Shown in pieces: positions 1 to 8,205 of a DNA stretch of 64,000 nucleotides. The first letter of the stretch is position 1, and each line of letters starts with the position of its first letter. The position numbers and the translations under genes were made by a program. The DNA is from Murimonas intestini (GTDB lineage Bacteria > Bacillota > Clostridia > Lachnospirales > Lachnospiraceae): positions 158,405 to 222,404 of the forward strand of contig NZ_JANKBI010000007.1 in assembly GCF_024622195.1 (NCBI RefSeq), read 5' to 3'. Under the pieces are notes generated by a model, which saw only the letters and a program-made list of their open reading frames with translations, was not told the origin of the DNA and searched no databases.

Positions 1-327
1 CCCATCGTAGAAAATGCACTGACTCATGGCTATGACGGCATAAATGTACTGCGTGTACTTACCATTACAGGAAAAATTTCGGGAGAAAACCTGCTTCTGG
101 AAGTCCATGATAATGGCACAGGTTTTTCAGAAGAAATACTTCAGAATCTCCGCCAGCGTATAGATGATATAAATGCCGGCAAGGTCTCCACAGAGGAATC
201 CAACGGGCACATAGGCCTGCTGAACACCTGTCTGCGGTTGTACTACTACAGTAAAGGTTCCATACAGATGTCCATCCGCAATGACAACGGTGCTGTAATT
301 ACGTTTTCATTGCCTGTTTCCCTGTAA
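1..327 (+). CDS. Sensor histidine kinase, C-terminal ATPase end (partial)
   Basis: The window opens inside this gene; 108 residues and the stop are visible. They form the end of a GHKL ATPase domain: an N box (IVENALTHG) at residues 2-10, a G1 box (HDNGTGF) near residue 38 and a GHIGLLNT G2 box near residue 76. The spacing and sequence match YesM-type kinases, which pair with AraC-type response regulators and respond to extracellular sugars. The sensor and histidine parts lie upstream of the window, so the partner and signal cannot be named. A strong bidirectional terminator follows. The domain call is secure; the YesM subtype is an inference from this short piece. Confidence 0.85.
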   Translation, partial: PIVENALTHGYDGINVLRVLTITGKISGENLLLEVHDNGTGFSEEILQNLRQRIDDINAGKVSTEESNGHIGLLNTCLRLYYYSKGSIQMSIRNDNGAVITFSLPVSL

Positions 328-416
328 TCATATCTGTTATTTAACTGTTCAGTACCTTTACAGTACAGGAAACGAAGTTTCCTATGAAAGAACATTCAAA
401 CACCCAGAGGAAATAA

Positions 417-470
417 AAACAGCAGGAACAGGACTGACTATCCGATCCCGTTCCTGCTGTTTCTATTTTT
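417..470. terminator. Bidirectional rho-independent terminator
   Basis: Perfect 13-bp arms (AAACAGCAGGAAC at 417-429 and its complement at 450-462) are followed by a T-rich run on the plus strand (463-470) and by TTTTATTT on the minus strand. It separates the kinase on the plus strand from the lipoprotein gene on the minus strand and probably serves both. Confidence 0.85.
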
Positions 471-474
471 AATA

Positions 475-1326
475 TCAGTTAGTGATAAACTCACCCTGGG
501 GCCAGTTCAGCCACATCCATTCACTGACTGTATCACCCGCATCTTCCGTTGTCAGATGGATAAGATCACATTCCTGATCACTTATCTCAATATAAAATTC
601 ATTCGGGTGCTCCAGGTCATATCCTACAATATGCCAGCCAGACTGCATGAGCATATCTTTCGCCTCCTGATATGAGAGTCCGCAGTAGATCCCAAGCATG
701 GCAACACTGTCATTTCCAACGCAGTTAACTGTGATTGGCACCCTGGGATTAGTCTCTGTAGCAGGCTTCCACTCTACAGACATTCCGCCCCCTTCACAAC
801 GTTTCGCATACATCCCCAGCTGCTGGGCCTCTGTCTCCTGAAGCTCCAGTATCTCTGTAAGAGACTGCAGTCCTTCTTCATACATATAATCGCTTAATTC
901 CATTCTGTATATTTGATCCTCCGGCTCTTCATACACTTCCTCTGCCGTCTCAGGCCCGGTCTGTACTGCCTCTGTCTGTGCTGCTTCTGTCTGTACTGCC
1001 TCTGTCTGTACTGCCTCTGTCTGTTCAGGCGCTGCCGTCTCCGGCACATATGTCTCAGGTACCGGCTGCTCTGTGACGGGAGCTGCAGTCTCTGCCGTCT
1101 CCGGCACACTTGTTTCGGCAGTTTTCTGTGCTGATTCTTCAGTTTCCTTTAGTACAGTTTTTCCGGTTATCTTTGCTGCAGTACTCTCTGTTTCCCTGGA
1201 AACTGTTTCTTTCTCAGCTGCCTTTGAGCCCGCTCCCTGACATCCTGTAAATACAGATGACATAGATAACACAGCAGAAAAAACGACTGCAGCTAAAACC
1301 CCTGATTTTGTATTCCTCTTCTTCAT
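475..1326 (-). CDS. Repeat-rich lipoprotein of unknown function
   Basis: A 283-residue protein with a lysine/arginine start, a hydrophobic stretch (residues 9-25) and a lipobox FTGC with Cys at residue 29, so it is probably anchored to the outer face of the membrane. Residues about 35-135 are a low-complexity linker rich in Glu, Thr, Ala and Pro, including four near-copies of TEAVQ around residues 104-123 and several ETAAP-like units; this resembles a wall-spanning spacer. The C-terminal 150 residues look globular, and a segment near residue 205 (MLGIYCGLSYQEAKDMLMQS) recalls PASTA-like modules, but I cannot assign a family. A ribosome site (GTGAGGGAGAG) precedes the ATG. It stands alone. Function unknown. 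Confidence 0.8.
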   Translation of the reverse strand: MKKRNTKSGVLAAVVFSAVLSMSSVFTGCQGAGSKAAEKETVSRETESTAAKITGKTVLKETEESAQKTAETSVPETAETAAPVTEQPVPETYVPETAAPEQTEAVQTEAVQTEAAQTEAVQTGPETAEEVYEEPEDQIYRMELSDYMYEEGLQSLTEILELQETEAQQLGMYAKRCEGGGMSVEWKPATETNPRVPITVNCVGNDSVAMLGIYCGLSYQEAKDMLMQSGWHIVGYDLEHPNEFYIEISDQECDLIHLTTEDAGDTVSEWMWLNWPQGEFITN

Positions 1327-1488
1327 AATCTCTCCCTCACCTTTCCTTTTTAATACATGTCCAATACACTTCTAACATGCTTTATAGCTACTCTATACCT
1401 TATCGTGCGCAGCACGCCTCAAAATCCTCTATTTACAGCAGTATATCACAATTCTGCCTGTAAAATAAACAGGCAAAAAATACTTAAT

Positions 1489-1630
1489 GTTACAGTTCAG
1501 CCGTCTGCCATTCGGCAGCCGTCTGAACTATAACAACGCTCCGCGATGCACACAAAATGCTGTTTACAGCATTTTGGCGCTGCAACTCTCGGGATTTTCG
1601 TGCAAAATACGCACGAAAACACCTCGCGGA
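1489..1630. repeat. Structured intergenic element with three hairpins
   Basis: Hairpin A has 12-bp arms with one mismatch (1489-1500 with 1523-1534), an internal symmetric CCGT/CCGT loop and an inner 5-bp stem. Hairpin B has perfect 10-bp arms (1553-1562 and 1567-1576) with a TTTA loop. Hairpin C has perfect 9-bp arms (1595-1603 and 1611-1619). Seven-bp arms TCCGCGA/TCGCGGA (1540-1546, 1624-1630) enclose hairpins B and C, giving a cloverleaf-like fold. It could be a dispersed non-coding repeat (REP or MITE-like) or a structured RNA. A related CTCGGGATTTTC string occurs near 18050 on the minus strand. The pairing is read from sequence; the class is inference. Confidence 0.5.
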
Positions 1631-1691
1631 ATGGTGGCGTGTGAACAGTAACTACTTAATTTCTCTGTAACGTCTTTTTTACTTTTTATAT

Positions 1692-1720
1692 TTGACTTCC
1701 TGTCTGAATGAAAGTATAAT
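1692..1720 (+). promoter_or_regulatory. SigA-type promoter for the Asp-box protein
   Basis: TTGACT at 1692-1697, a 17-bp spacer and TATAAT at 1715-1720, about 70 bases ahead of the start at 1794. This is a near-consensus housekeeping promoter. Confidence 0.75.
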
Positions 1721-1793
1721 ATATTTTATTACATTTGTAAGATTTATCTCTTTTAATCACTTAAGCTGGCTTTATAAAAAAGCGGAGGAATAA

Positions 1794-3086
1794 ATGACTG
1801 AAAAAAGACTGAAACATCCCTCTAAAAAAATGAATCTGGGAATAAAGATCTTTCTTATCATTACCGTTGTTATGGTTCTCTGCACCGTGTGTACAGCGTT
1901 TGTATGGTCACAATATAAGGCGCCTCAAATTATGGGGGCGGAAGTTCCGGCGGATGCATCAGATAATACCATTGAAAGTATAACAAGGAAATGGTTTGAA
2001 GAATGGTCGGATGGACATGAAGGCTGGAAAGTACCGCCGTCTTACCGCCTGAAGGACACGGAGATCATAAATCTGGATAGTCTGGAAGACGGCTATATTG
2101 AGGTCCACTACAGGGCCAGGATATCATGGTGGAGCCAAAAAGCCGTACAGAATCTGGAATTGATCAGTACAGACAGCAGGAATGTGTATGAAGGACAGTG
2201 GGTGCTGAAATGGCAGGAAGAAGACGGACTCTGGAAAATAACAGAAGTGCTGAGCCCGGTCCAATATCAGATACAGTCCCCTGAATTTCAGGAAGAAATA
2301 AATAAGCCTCAGACAGACCACTTTTCATACGATTCAAGCAAAAAGGAAGCTCCTTTTGTCAAAGATGGAGTTCTGTACGTGACTTATGACGGCGGCATGA
2401 ATTTTATTGAGGTACCGGACGGATATGAACAGGTGCTTAAAACACCAAATGGAACGTATAACGAGTACCTGCCGGACGGTAGCTGCCTTGTGACCAGCTC
2501 TCTGACTGCTTTTGCAGGCTTTTCCGGTGGTAAAACAAAGCTTATTTACAGTACGGATGAAGGAAAAAGCTGGCAGGAAAGCATAATATATGAGGGCGGT
2601 TATTATGCAAATACATTTCTGTCAAAAACAGATAATTTCTGCTATGTTACCTTTGCAGTTGACAGGACAGGGGGCAGTGACTATTATGGGTCATTCCGTT
2701 CTTCTGATCTGACCGGGTGGGAATCCGTATCACTGCCTGACCCGCTTTTTTCTAATGCTTCCTGTGTCTGCTGGACAGATGATAATACAGGATACTATGC
2801 AGGCAGTTCCGACAGCTATTATATGACAAAGGACGCCGGAAAATCATACGAAATGTACAGCCTTCCCCATGACAATGACATTATCGCAAGCCTTGGCTAT
2901 AATCCATATGACTGCATGGAAAGCATATATCAGGAGGAAGGGATAACATATATGGTCGTGGGACAGGGTGACGACGGCGACTACGCCAGAAATGGAACCC
3001 TCCTGAAAGCGCTCTTTAAATCTGAGGACGGCATCCATTTCTCATTTGTAAACGAAATAGAAGACAAAACTTCAGAGGCGGGATAA
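1794..3086 (+). CDS. Membrane-anchored protein with Asp-box (BNR-like) repeats
   Basis: A 430-residue protein preceded by GGAGG seven bases before the ATG. One transmembrane helix (about residues 18-38) anchors it with the rest outside. Residues about 50-170 form a first domain with a WKITEV ending typical of NTF2-like or DUF4829-like folds. The remainder looks like a beta-propeller of the sialidase/BNR superfamily: Asp boxes STDEGKSW near residue 258 and TKDAGKSY near residue 345, plus a weaker KSEDGIHF. These motifs mark the fold, not an activity; no sialidase arginine triad is evident, so I do not call an enzyme. It has its own promoter and convergent neighbour glgX. Confidence 0.75.
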   Translation: MTEKRLKHPSKKMNLGIKIFLIITVVMVLCTVCTAFVWSQYKAPQIMGAEVPADASDNTIESITRKWFEEWSDGHEGWKVPPSYRLKDTEIINLDSLEDGYIEVHYRARISWWSQKAVQNLELISTDSRNVYEGQWVLKWQEEDGLWKITEVLSPVQYQIQSPEFQEEINKPQTDHFSYDSSKKEAPFVKDGVLYVTYDGGMNFIEVPDGYEQVLKTPNGTYNEYLPDGSCLVTSSLTAFAGFSGGKTKLIYSTDEGKSWQESIIYEGGYYANTFLSKTDNFCYVTFAVDRTGGSDYYGSFRSSDLTGWESVSLPDPLFSNASCVCWTDDNTGYYAGSSDSYYMTKDAGKSYEMYSLPHDNDIIASLGYNPYDCMESIYQEEGITYMVVGQGDDGDYARNGTLLKALFKSEDGIHFSFVNEIEDKTSEAG

Positions 3087-3105
3087 GAGGGAAGCCTGCT
3101 TCCCC

Positions 3106-5229
3106 CTACCTCTCCACCGCCTGCCACACCGCTGCGCTTCGAGGCTGCATCCGCATATTCTCCCATATGCCGCCCGGCTGCTCCTCCCCTGTGCAGGCAT
3201 ACAGCTGCCAGCCCCAGCCCTCTAAGAGCCCGGGCAGCACGATCTCCTGCTCCTCCCAGTAGACGTTAACAGCAAAATATACTATATCATCTTTTCCTTT
3301 TTCTCCATCATATCCCGCATACATCACACAAAGTACCTTTGTATCACTGCTGATATCACTCTTCCAGGGTTTCTGCGTGTGCACGCTTATCCGCGGGAAT
3401 CCACATTTCGCAGGCTCAAGGTCACGTCTTACTGCCGGATGGGCCTTTCGGAAATAGATCATTCTCTTAAAGAACTCAAATAATTCCCTGTTTTTGTCTA
3501 TAAAACCCCAGTCCAGCCAGGAGATTTCATTGTCCTGACAATAGGCATTATTATTTCCATACTGTGTATTTCCAAACTCGTCTCCCGCTAAAAACATAGG
3601 GGTCCCTCTGCTACACATAAGAACAGCGCAGGCATTTTTCATCAGCCGCAGCCTTAATCTGTTGATTTCCCCGTTTTCTGTCTCCCCCTCCGCGCCGCAG
3701 TTCCAGCTCAGGTTATTGTCCGAGCCGTCTGTATTGTTCCATCCATTATCCAGGTTATGCTTCTCACTATAGGCATAGAGGTCATAGAGCGTAAAACCGT
3801 CATGGCACGTCAGAAAATTTACAGAGGAATTATAGCCCTCATACCCTTCTCTGTACAGATCCGGCGAACCAGTTATCCTCTTTGCCGCCTCAGGGGCCAT
3901 CCAGTAATCACCCTTCAGAAAACTCCTCATGTCATCCCTGTATCTGCCGTTCCACTCAGCCCACCTGTTCCATGCCGGAAAGTTACCTACCTGGTACAAG
4001 CCGCCTGCATCCCAGGCTTCCGCAATCAGCTTCACATTTCCAAGAATAGGGTCAAAAGCAAGGCGCTGAAGCAGCGGAGGATCCTTCATTGGGGAACCGT
4101 CCTCATTTCTGCCCAGGATACTGGCAAGATCAAACCTGAAGCCGTCCACCCTGTAAGCAGTTGTCCAATAGCGCAGGCACTCTACTATCATTTCCTGGAC
4201 TACAGGATGATTACAGTTCATGGTGTTGCCGCAGCCGCTGAAATTATAGTAATGTCCATCAGGCGAAAGCATGTAATAAATGTTATTGTCAAAACCCTTG
4301 AAGGATATAAACGGTCCTTCCTCATTTCCCTCCGCTGTATGGTTAAATACTACATCCAGTATCACCTCTATCCCATTTGCATTGAGCTGTCTGATAAGGG
4401 TCTTCAGTTCCGTACCTTCGTGGTTATATTCTTCTGCAGCCGTATAGCTGGTATTTGGCGCAAAAAAGCTTACTGTATTATATCCCCAGTAATCCAGCAG
4501 ATGCTTCCCATCCACATGGCGCTCTCCCATAGTCTCATCAAATTCAAAAATAGGCATCAGCTCTACTGCAGTAATTCCAAGCTCCTTCAGATAAGGAATC
4601 TTTTCCATCAGCCCCGAAAATGTTCCGGGATGCTTCACCCCGGATGACTCATGCCTGGTAAAGCCTCTCACATGAAGCTCATATATGATCAGATCACTTG
4701 CCGGCAGCAGTGGCTGGACTGTGTTTCCCCAGTCAAAATTATTTTTTACTACTCTGGCATGGTAGTTCTTATCTGCCCTCTTCTTTTCTCCCCATACACT
4801 CTGCCCTGTCACTGCTTTGGCATACATATCCAGAAGTGTATGATTTTTGTCAAATAAAAGCCCCTTTGGGGGATCCCAGGGCCCGTCAAGGCGGTAAGCA
4901 TACTCAAACTCTGTGATATCCAGCCCGAACACGATCATAGAATATACATTTCCGATTTTATAATGTTCAGGAAATTTAAGCACTGCATAAGGTTCTTCCT
5001 CTTCCCTCCGGTACAAAAGCAGTTCACAGGCAGAGGCATACTTAGAATGCACAGTAAAATTAACTGCCCCGTTAAGTGCAGTGGCTCCATTTACATCATA
5101 CATACCAGGACGCACTGGAAATCCCTCCACCACGTCAAGCGGTATCATCTGTTCATACGTATCCATTGTGACAAGCTCGCCTTTCTGTCCTGGCTGCTGC
5201 GTCTGGTCCATCTGCTTTATCTTCCTCAT
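3106..5229 (-). CDS. glgX: Glycogen debranching enzyme / isoamylase (GH13, GlgX type)
   Basis: About 707 residues that hydrolyse alpha-1,6 branches in glycogen or limit dextrins in the cytoplasm. An N-terminal CBM48-like domain (about residues 30-130) precedes a GH13 barrel with VILDVVFNH, the nucleophile Asp in GFRFDLA (about 367), the acid Glu in LIAEAWD (about 404) and the third Asp in TCHDG (about 477). There is no signal peptide. Several in-frame ATGs exist: GGAGG sits nine bases before the ATG at 5229, so I prefer that start over 5262 (718 residues), which has no ribosome site. No other glycogen gene is nearby, so it is an isolated unit. A palindromic site overlaps its promoter region. 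The family assignment is secure. Confidence 0.92.
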   Translation of the reverse strand: MRKIKQMDQTQQPGQKGELVTMDTYEQMIPLDVVEGFPVRPGMYDVNGATALNGAVNFTVHSKYASACELLLYRREEEEPYAVLKFPEHYKIGNVYSMIVFGLDITEFEYAYRLDGPWDPPKGLLFDKNHTLLDMYAKAVTGQSVWGEKKRADKNYHARVVKNNFDWGNTVQPLLPASDLIIYELHVRGFTRHESSGVKHPGTFSGLMEKIPYLKELGITAVELMPIFEFDETMGERHVDGKHLLDYWGYNTVSFFAPNTSYTAAEEYNHEGTELKTLIRQLNANGIEVILDVVFNHTAEGNEEGPFISFKGFDNNIYYMLSPDGHYYNFSGCGNTMNCNHPVVQEMIVECLRYWTTAYRVDGFRFDLASILGRNEDGSPMKDPPLLQRLAFDPILGNVKLIAEAWDAGGLYQVGNFPAWNRWAEWNGRYRDDMRSFLKGDYWMAPEAAKRITGSPDLYREGYEGYNSSVNFLTCHDGFTLYDLYAYSEKHNLDNGWNNTDGSDNNLSWNCGAEGETENGEINRLRLRLMKNACAVLMCSRGTPMFLAGDEFGNTQYGNNNAYCQDNEISWLDWGFIDKNRELFEFFKRMIYFRKAHPAVRRDLEPAKCGFPRISVHTQKPWKSDISSDTKVLCVMYAGYDGEKGKDDIVYFAVNVYWEEQEIVLPGLLEGWGWQLYACTGEEQPGGIWENMRMQPRSAAVWQAVER

Positions 5230-5256
5230 CTGCTGCATCCTCCTTCCCCTATCGCT

Positions 5257-5286
5257 TTTCATGATATCATATATCTTATCATGAAA
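5257..5286. promoter_or_regulatory. Perfect 10-bp-arm palindrome at the glgX promoter
   Basis: TTTCATGATA (5257-5266) and TATCATGAAA (5277-5286) are perfect inverted arms around a 10-bp centre. A possible minus-strand promoter (TTGCAT, 17 bp, TATATG) overlaps the site. It is probably an operator for an unidentified repressor. Confidence 0.55.
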
Positions 5287-5315
5287 TCATATGCAAAACA
5301 AATAGCATCACGCTT

Positions 5316-5369
5316 AAATGCCGCTCCCACAACTCCGGCTTGCGGCCGGATATTTGGACAGCGGCATTT
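5316..5369. terminator. Stem-loop between glgX and the rhamnosidase gene
   Basis: Ten-bp arms AAATGCCGCT (5316-5325) and AGCGGCATTT (5360-5369) enclose a second 6-bp stem TCCGGC/GCCGGA. It lies just past the rhamnosidase stop on the minus strand, so a terminator role is likely, but the T tract is weak. Confidence 0.45.
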
Positions 5370-5418
5370 CCAGTATTCATCTTAATTTTATTATTTAGTA
5401 ACTGTTCGGGGCTTTGAC

Positions 5419-8145
5419 TTACATCTGCATTGTGTATTCATATCTGTAAGTGCCTGATCCTGTCTCCACAGTCTCCCCTCCTGGCAGTTTGATCCTGGCG
5501 GAAGTATTTGCAGGAATAACAGTCTCCACGCACATATTCTGTCCATTTCTCTTCCAGCTGACTGCGATTTTTCCATAGACAGACTGGTATACCGTTTCCG
5601 CAGAATCTATTCTTTCGTCCGGTACAGGTGCGATCAGGATTTTTTTATAGCCAGGTTCTAATTTGTCCAGTCCTCCTATTTTTCTATACATCCAGTCGCC
5701 CACGCAGCCAAAAGCATAGTGATTATAGGAAACTGAAGTATTTGTCCCATCGGGCAGAACAGCCTGCCATGCCTCCCACATTGTGGTGGCTCCCATCTTC
5801 ACCTCATACAGCCAGGAAGGGCATTCCTCCTGAAACAACAGGTCGTAAGCAGCTTTTTCATATCCATTGTCACAAAGCACATCCAGAAGAAAGGGTACAG
5901 ACAGAAATCCTGTATCCAGCTTACCTCCGTTTTCCTTTATCATTTCATCCAGCCTGGATGCAGCATTCCCCTTCAGCTGATCTGGTATAAGCCCCATCTG
6001 CAGCGCCAGCACATAGATTCCCTGCAGGTTCGTCTGGATGTATCCGTTTTCATCCACATATTCTTCTGTAAAAGCCGTTTTGACCTTCTCATTTAAAGTG
6101 CGGTAGTAGGCCTGATCCTCCTTTTTTCCCAGCGCTTCTGCGATTTTTATCATTAGTCCTGTGGAGTATACGTAGAAAATGGTGGGTACAATATCCATTG
6201 TCTTGAAGGCACTCTGTATCATATCCACATCCCCGGTTTCAAAGTTAAAGCTCACACTTGGAGTAAGCCAGTCTCCGAAATGGAAGTTTGTGTTCCACAG
6301 GTATTTCTGCCGCTCTCTTTCTTCTTCCGTCAGTTTCCCTTCCTTAAGCTTATTTTCCAGCTCTTCGGGAAGCTCATTTTCTGCTGTAAATCGGATATAT
6401 TCCACCCACTTCTTCATCATATCATAATTCTCTTCCAGCACACTTTTATCCCCATAATTCTCATACAGCCTCCACGGGATAATGACAGCTGCATCTCCCC
6501 AGCCGGCAGAGCAATGTGTGTTTGAAGGCATTACGCCGTTGGGATGATAGGCCTTCAGATATGGAATAATATTGGGGATCTGTCCGTCCTCCCTCTGCTC
6601 TATCCTCATGTTGGCCAGCCAGCGTTTTAAGAATGCAATGACATCCATATTAAAGCAGGCAGTGGGGGCAAAAATCTGGGCGTCTCCTGTCCAGCCCGCC
6701 TTCTCCCTCTGAGGGCAGTCAGTGGGTATGGAAAGCATATTCCCCCTCTGGCTCCAATAGATATTGTGGGCCAGCTGGTTCAGGCGGCTGTCAGAACATG
6801 TAAATCGGCCTGTCCTCTCCATATCTGAATTGATTACAAGAATATCAAAATCATCCTCTGTCATTTCGCCCGGATAACCAGACACCCGGATATACCGGAA
6901 TCCGTGAAAGGTGAATTCAGGCTCAAATACTTCTTCCCCTTCCCCCTTTAAAATATAGACATCCTGCTGGAGAATCAGTTTTCCTATAATGTTGCACTGG
7001 TAATTTCCTTCTCTGTCAATCGTTTCTGTATGGTCCAGTACAACCTTTGTCCCGGCAGCTCCTTTTACACGCATACGCACATGTCCGCAGACTACCTGTC
7101 CCACATCCAGCATTATCTCGCCTTTTGGTGAAGTCCATATTTTGACCGGCTTTAATACATCGCAGACCCTTACCGGGTCCCCGTACTGTGCCCGCAGATT
7201 CTCATAACCATATTCTGCAGCTGTGACATTCTTCCAGCCATCCGCCCCGAATCCCGGCATGCTAAAGTCTTTTTGCTCTTTTCCTGCGTCATGGCACTCT
7301 CCCACATAGATATCAGCATACTGGATATGTCCGGCAGATGCAGTACACTCTTCATCTGATACTACAACGGCCTTACTTCCATCCTCATATGTGATCTCCA
7401 GCTGAAACAATCCCCCTAGCATATCACCATACTGGCAGCTCTGTCCTGCAATCCCCACCTTGCCCACATACCACCCGTCTCCGATCACCATGCCCACTGC
7501 ATTGCTGCCTGGCTGAAGAAGGGAAGAAATATCATAAGTCTGGTACTCCAGATAATCTCCATATGCAGTATTTCCCGGAGCTAATTGAATATCTGACACT
7601 CTCTGCCCATTGACCAGCATATAATAGACTCCATGGGCTGTGGCATATGCCCTGGCTGATCTGACCTGCTTTTCCAGTATAAACTCTTTTCTTACCATCT
7701 GAGCTGGCTGCATTTTTATATCCTTTGCCTCAATACTGCAAAATCCCATATCCATGGATGTCTGAGGCGGTTCATGATAGGCGGGTGTCTGGACCGGCTC
7801 TATCCATTTTGCCTTCCAGTCCTCCTTATTCATGAAGGCTGTCTCAAATTCCGCCTGTGCCGCTGCCATATTACCATGATTGTCCCAAACTGTAAGTTCC
7901 CAGACACAGACCGTCCCGGACTTTAAATTCTCCCCCTCATACCTGATAAATGCAGACCGCCCGCACTCACATCTTCCCGTATCCCAAAGGATGTGCCCGC
8001 CTGATTTTACGGTTATCTGATAAGCGCTCTGCAGTACATTTTTCTCATCGCTTTGCAGCTCCCAGCTAAAAAGCGGATTTTTGCTGTCTATTCCCAGCGG
8101 ATTTTTCCGATGGTCACATTTCAAATTATTTACTATTAATCCCAT
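5419..8145 (-). CDS. Alpha-L-rhamnosidase, GH78
   Basis: A 908-residue GH78 enzyme releasing terminal alpha-L-rhamnose from glycosides or plant polysaccharide fragments. The N-terminal half is beta-sandwich (rhamnosidase N and carbohydrate-binding domains), the (alpha/alpha)6 catalytic barrel starts near residue 450, and a C-terminal beta-domain closes the chain. The family hallmark DCPQREKAGWTGD at about residues 476-488 carries the catalytic acidic residues. There is no signal peptide, so substrates are probably imported first. It is the last gene of an operon with a CUT2 transporter (8206-12971) on the same strand, 60 bases behind the permease gene, which suggests rhamnosides are what that transporter carries. 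The start has AGAGGAAGG ahead of it. The family is certain; the natural substrate is inferred. Confidence 0.93.
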   Translation of the reverse strand: MGLIVNNLKCDHRKNPLGIDSKNPLFSWELQSDEKNVLQSAYQITVKSGGHILWDTGRCECGRSAFIRYEGENLKSGTVCVWELTVWDNHGNMAAAQAEFETAFMNKEDWKAKWIEPVQTPAYHEPPQTSMDMGFCSIEAKDIKMQPAQMVRKEFILEKQVRSARAYATAHGVYYMLVNGQRVSDIQLAPGNTAYGDYLEYQTYDISSLLQPGSNAVGMVIGDGWYVGKVGIAGQSCQYGDMLGGLFQLEITYEDGSKAVVVSDEECTASAGHIQYADIYVGECHDAGKEQKDFSMPGFGADGWKNVTAAEYGYENLRAQYGDPVRVCDVLKPVKIWTSPKGEIMLDVGQVVCGHVRMRVKGAAGTKVVLDHTETIDREGNYQCNIIGKLILQQDVYILKGEGEEVFEPEFTFHGFRYIRVSGYPGEMTEDDFDILVINSDMERTGRFTCSDSRLNQLAHNIYWSQRGNMLSIPTDCPQREKAGWTGDAQIFAPTACFNMDVIAFLKRWLANMRIEQREDGQIPNIIPYLKAYHPNGVMPSNTHCSAGWGDAAVIIPWRLYENYGDKSVLEENYDMMKKWVEYIRFTAENELPEELENKLKEGKLTEEERERQKYLWNTNFHFGDWLTPSVSFNFETGDVDMIQSAFKTMDIVPTIFYVYSTGLMIKIAEALGKKEDQAYYRTLNEKVKTAFTEEYVDENGYIQTNLQGIYVLALQMGLIPDQLKGNAASRLDEMIKENGGKLDTGFLSVPFLLDVLCDNGYEKAAYDLLFQEECPSWLYEVKMGATTMWEAWQAVLPDGTNTSVSYNHYAFGCVGDWMYRKIGGLDKLEPGYKKILIAPVPDERIDSAETVYQSVYGKIAVSWKRNGQNMCVETVIPANTSARIKLPGGETVETGSGTYRYEYTMQM

Positions 8146-8159
8146 ATTACCTTCCTCTC

Positions 8160-8182
8160 TGCGGCATCCGGATGATGCCGCA
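8160..8182. other. Intercistronic stem-loop before the rhamnosidase gene
   Basis: Nine-bp perfect arms TGCGGCATC (8160-8168) and GATGCCGCA (8174-8182), lacking a T tract on the minus strand. An alternative hairpin CCGCAC/GTGCGG (8179-8197) overlaps it. It may affect mRNA processing or expression ratio between the permease and the rhamnosidase. Confidence 0.45.
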
Positions 8183-8205
8183 CCTGCTTGCGTGCGGATT
8201 CTGTA

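Larger units (their letters stand above)
1327..1793. other. 467-base intergenic region
   Basis: Divergent spacer between the lipoprotein and the Asp-box protein. It holds a small palindrome (CGTGC-GCA-GCACG near 1403), a three-hairpin structured element at 1489-1630 and a clear plus-strand promoter at 1692-1720. I see no credible open reading frame. Confidence 0.7.

Noticed and set aside
913..1134. Frames of CLCL/RQR repeats on both strands of the lipoprotein gene
   Set aside because: They arise from the DNA repeats encoding TEAVQ; codon use and composition are implausible.
3757..4647. 296-codon plus-strand frame inside glgX
   Set aside because: Antisense to a well-conserved GH13 gene, no ribosome site, composition not protein-like.
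5316..5369. Riboswitch between glgX and the rhamnosidase gene
   Set aside because: It lies at the 3' end of the rhamnosidase gene and folds as a simple two-stem hairpin; a weak terminator is more likely.
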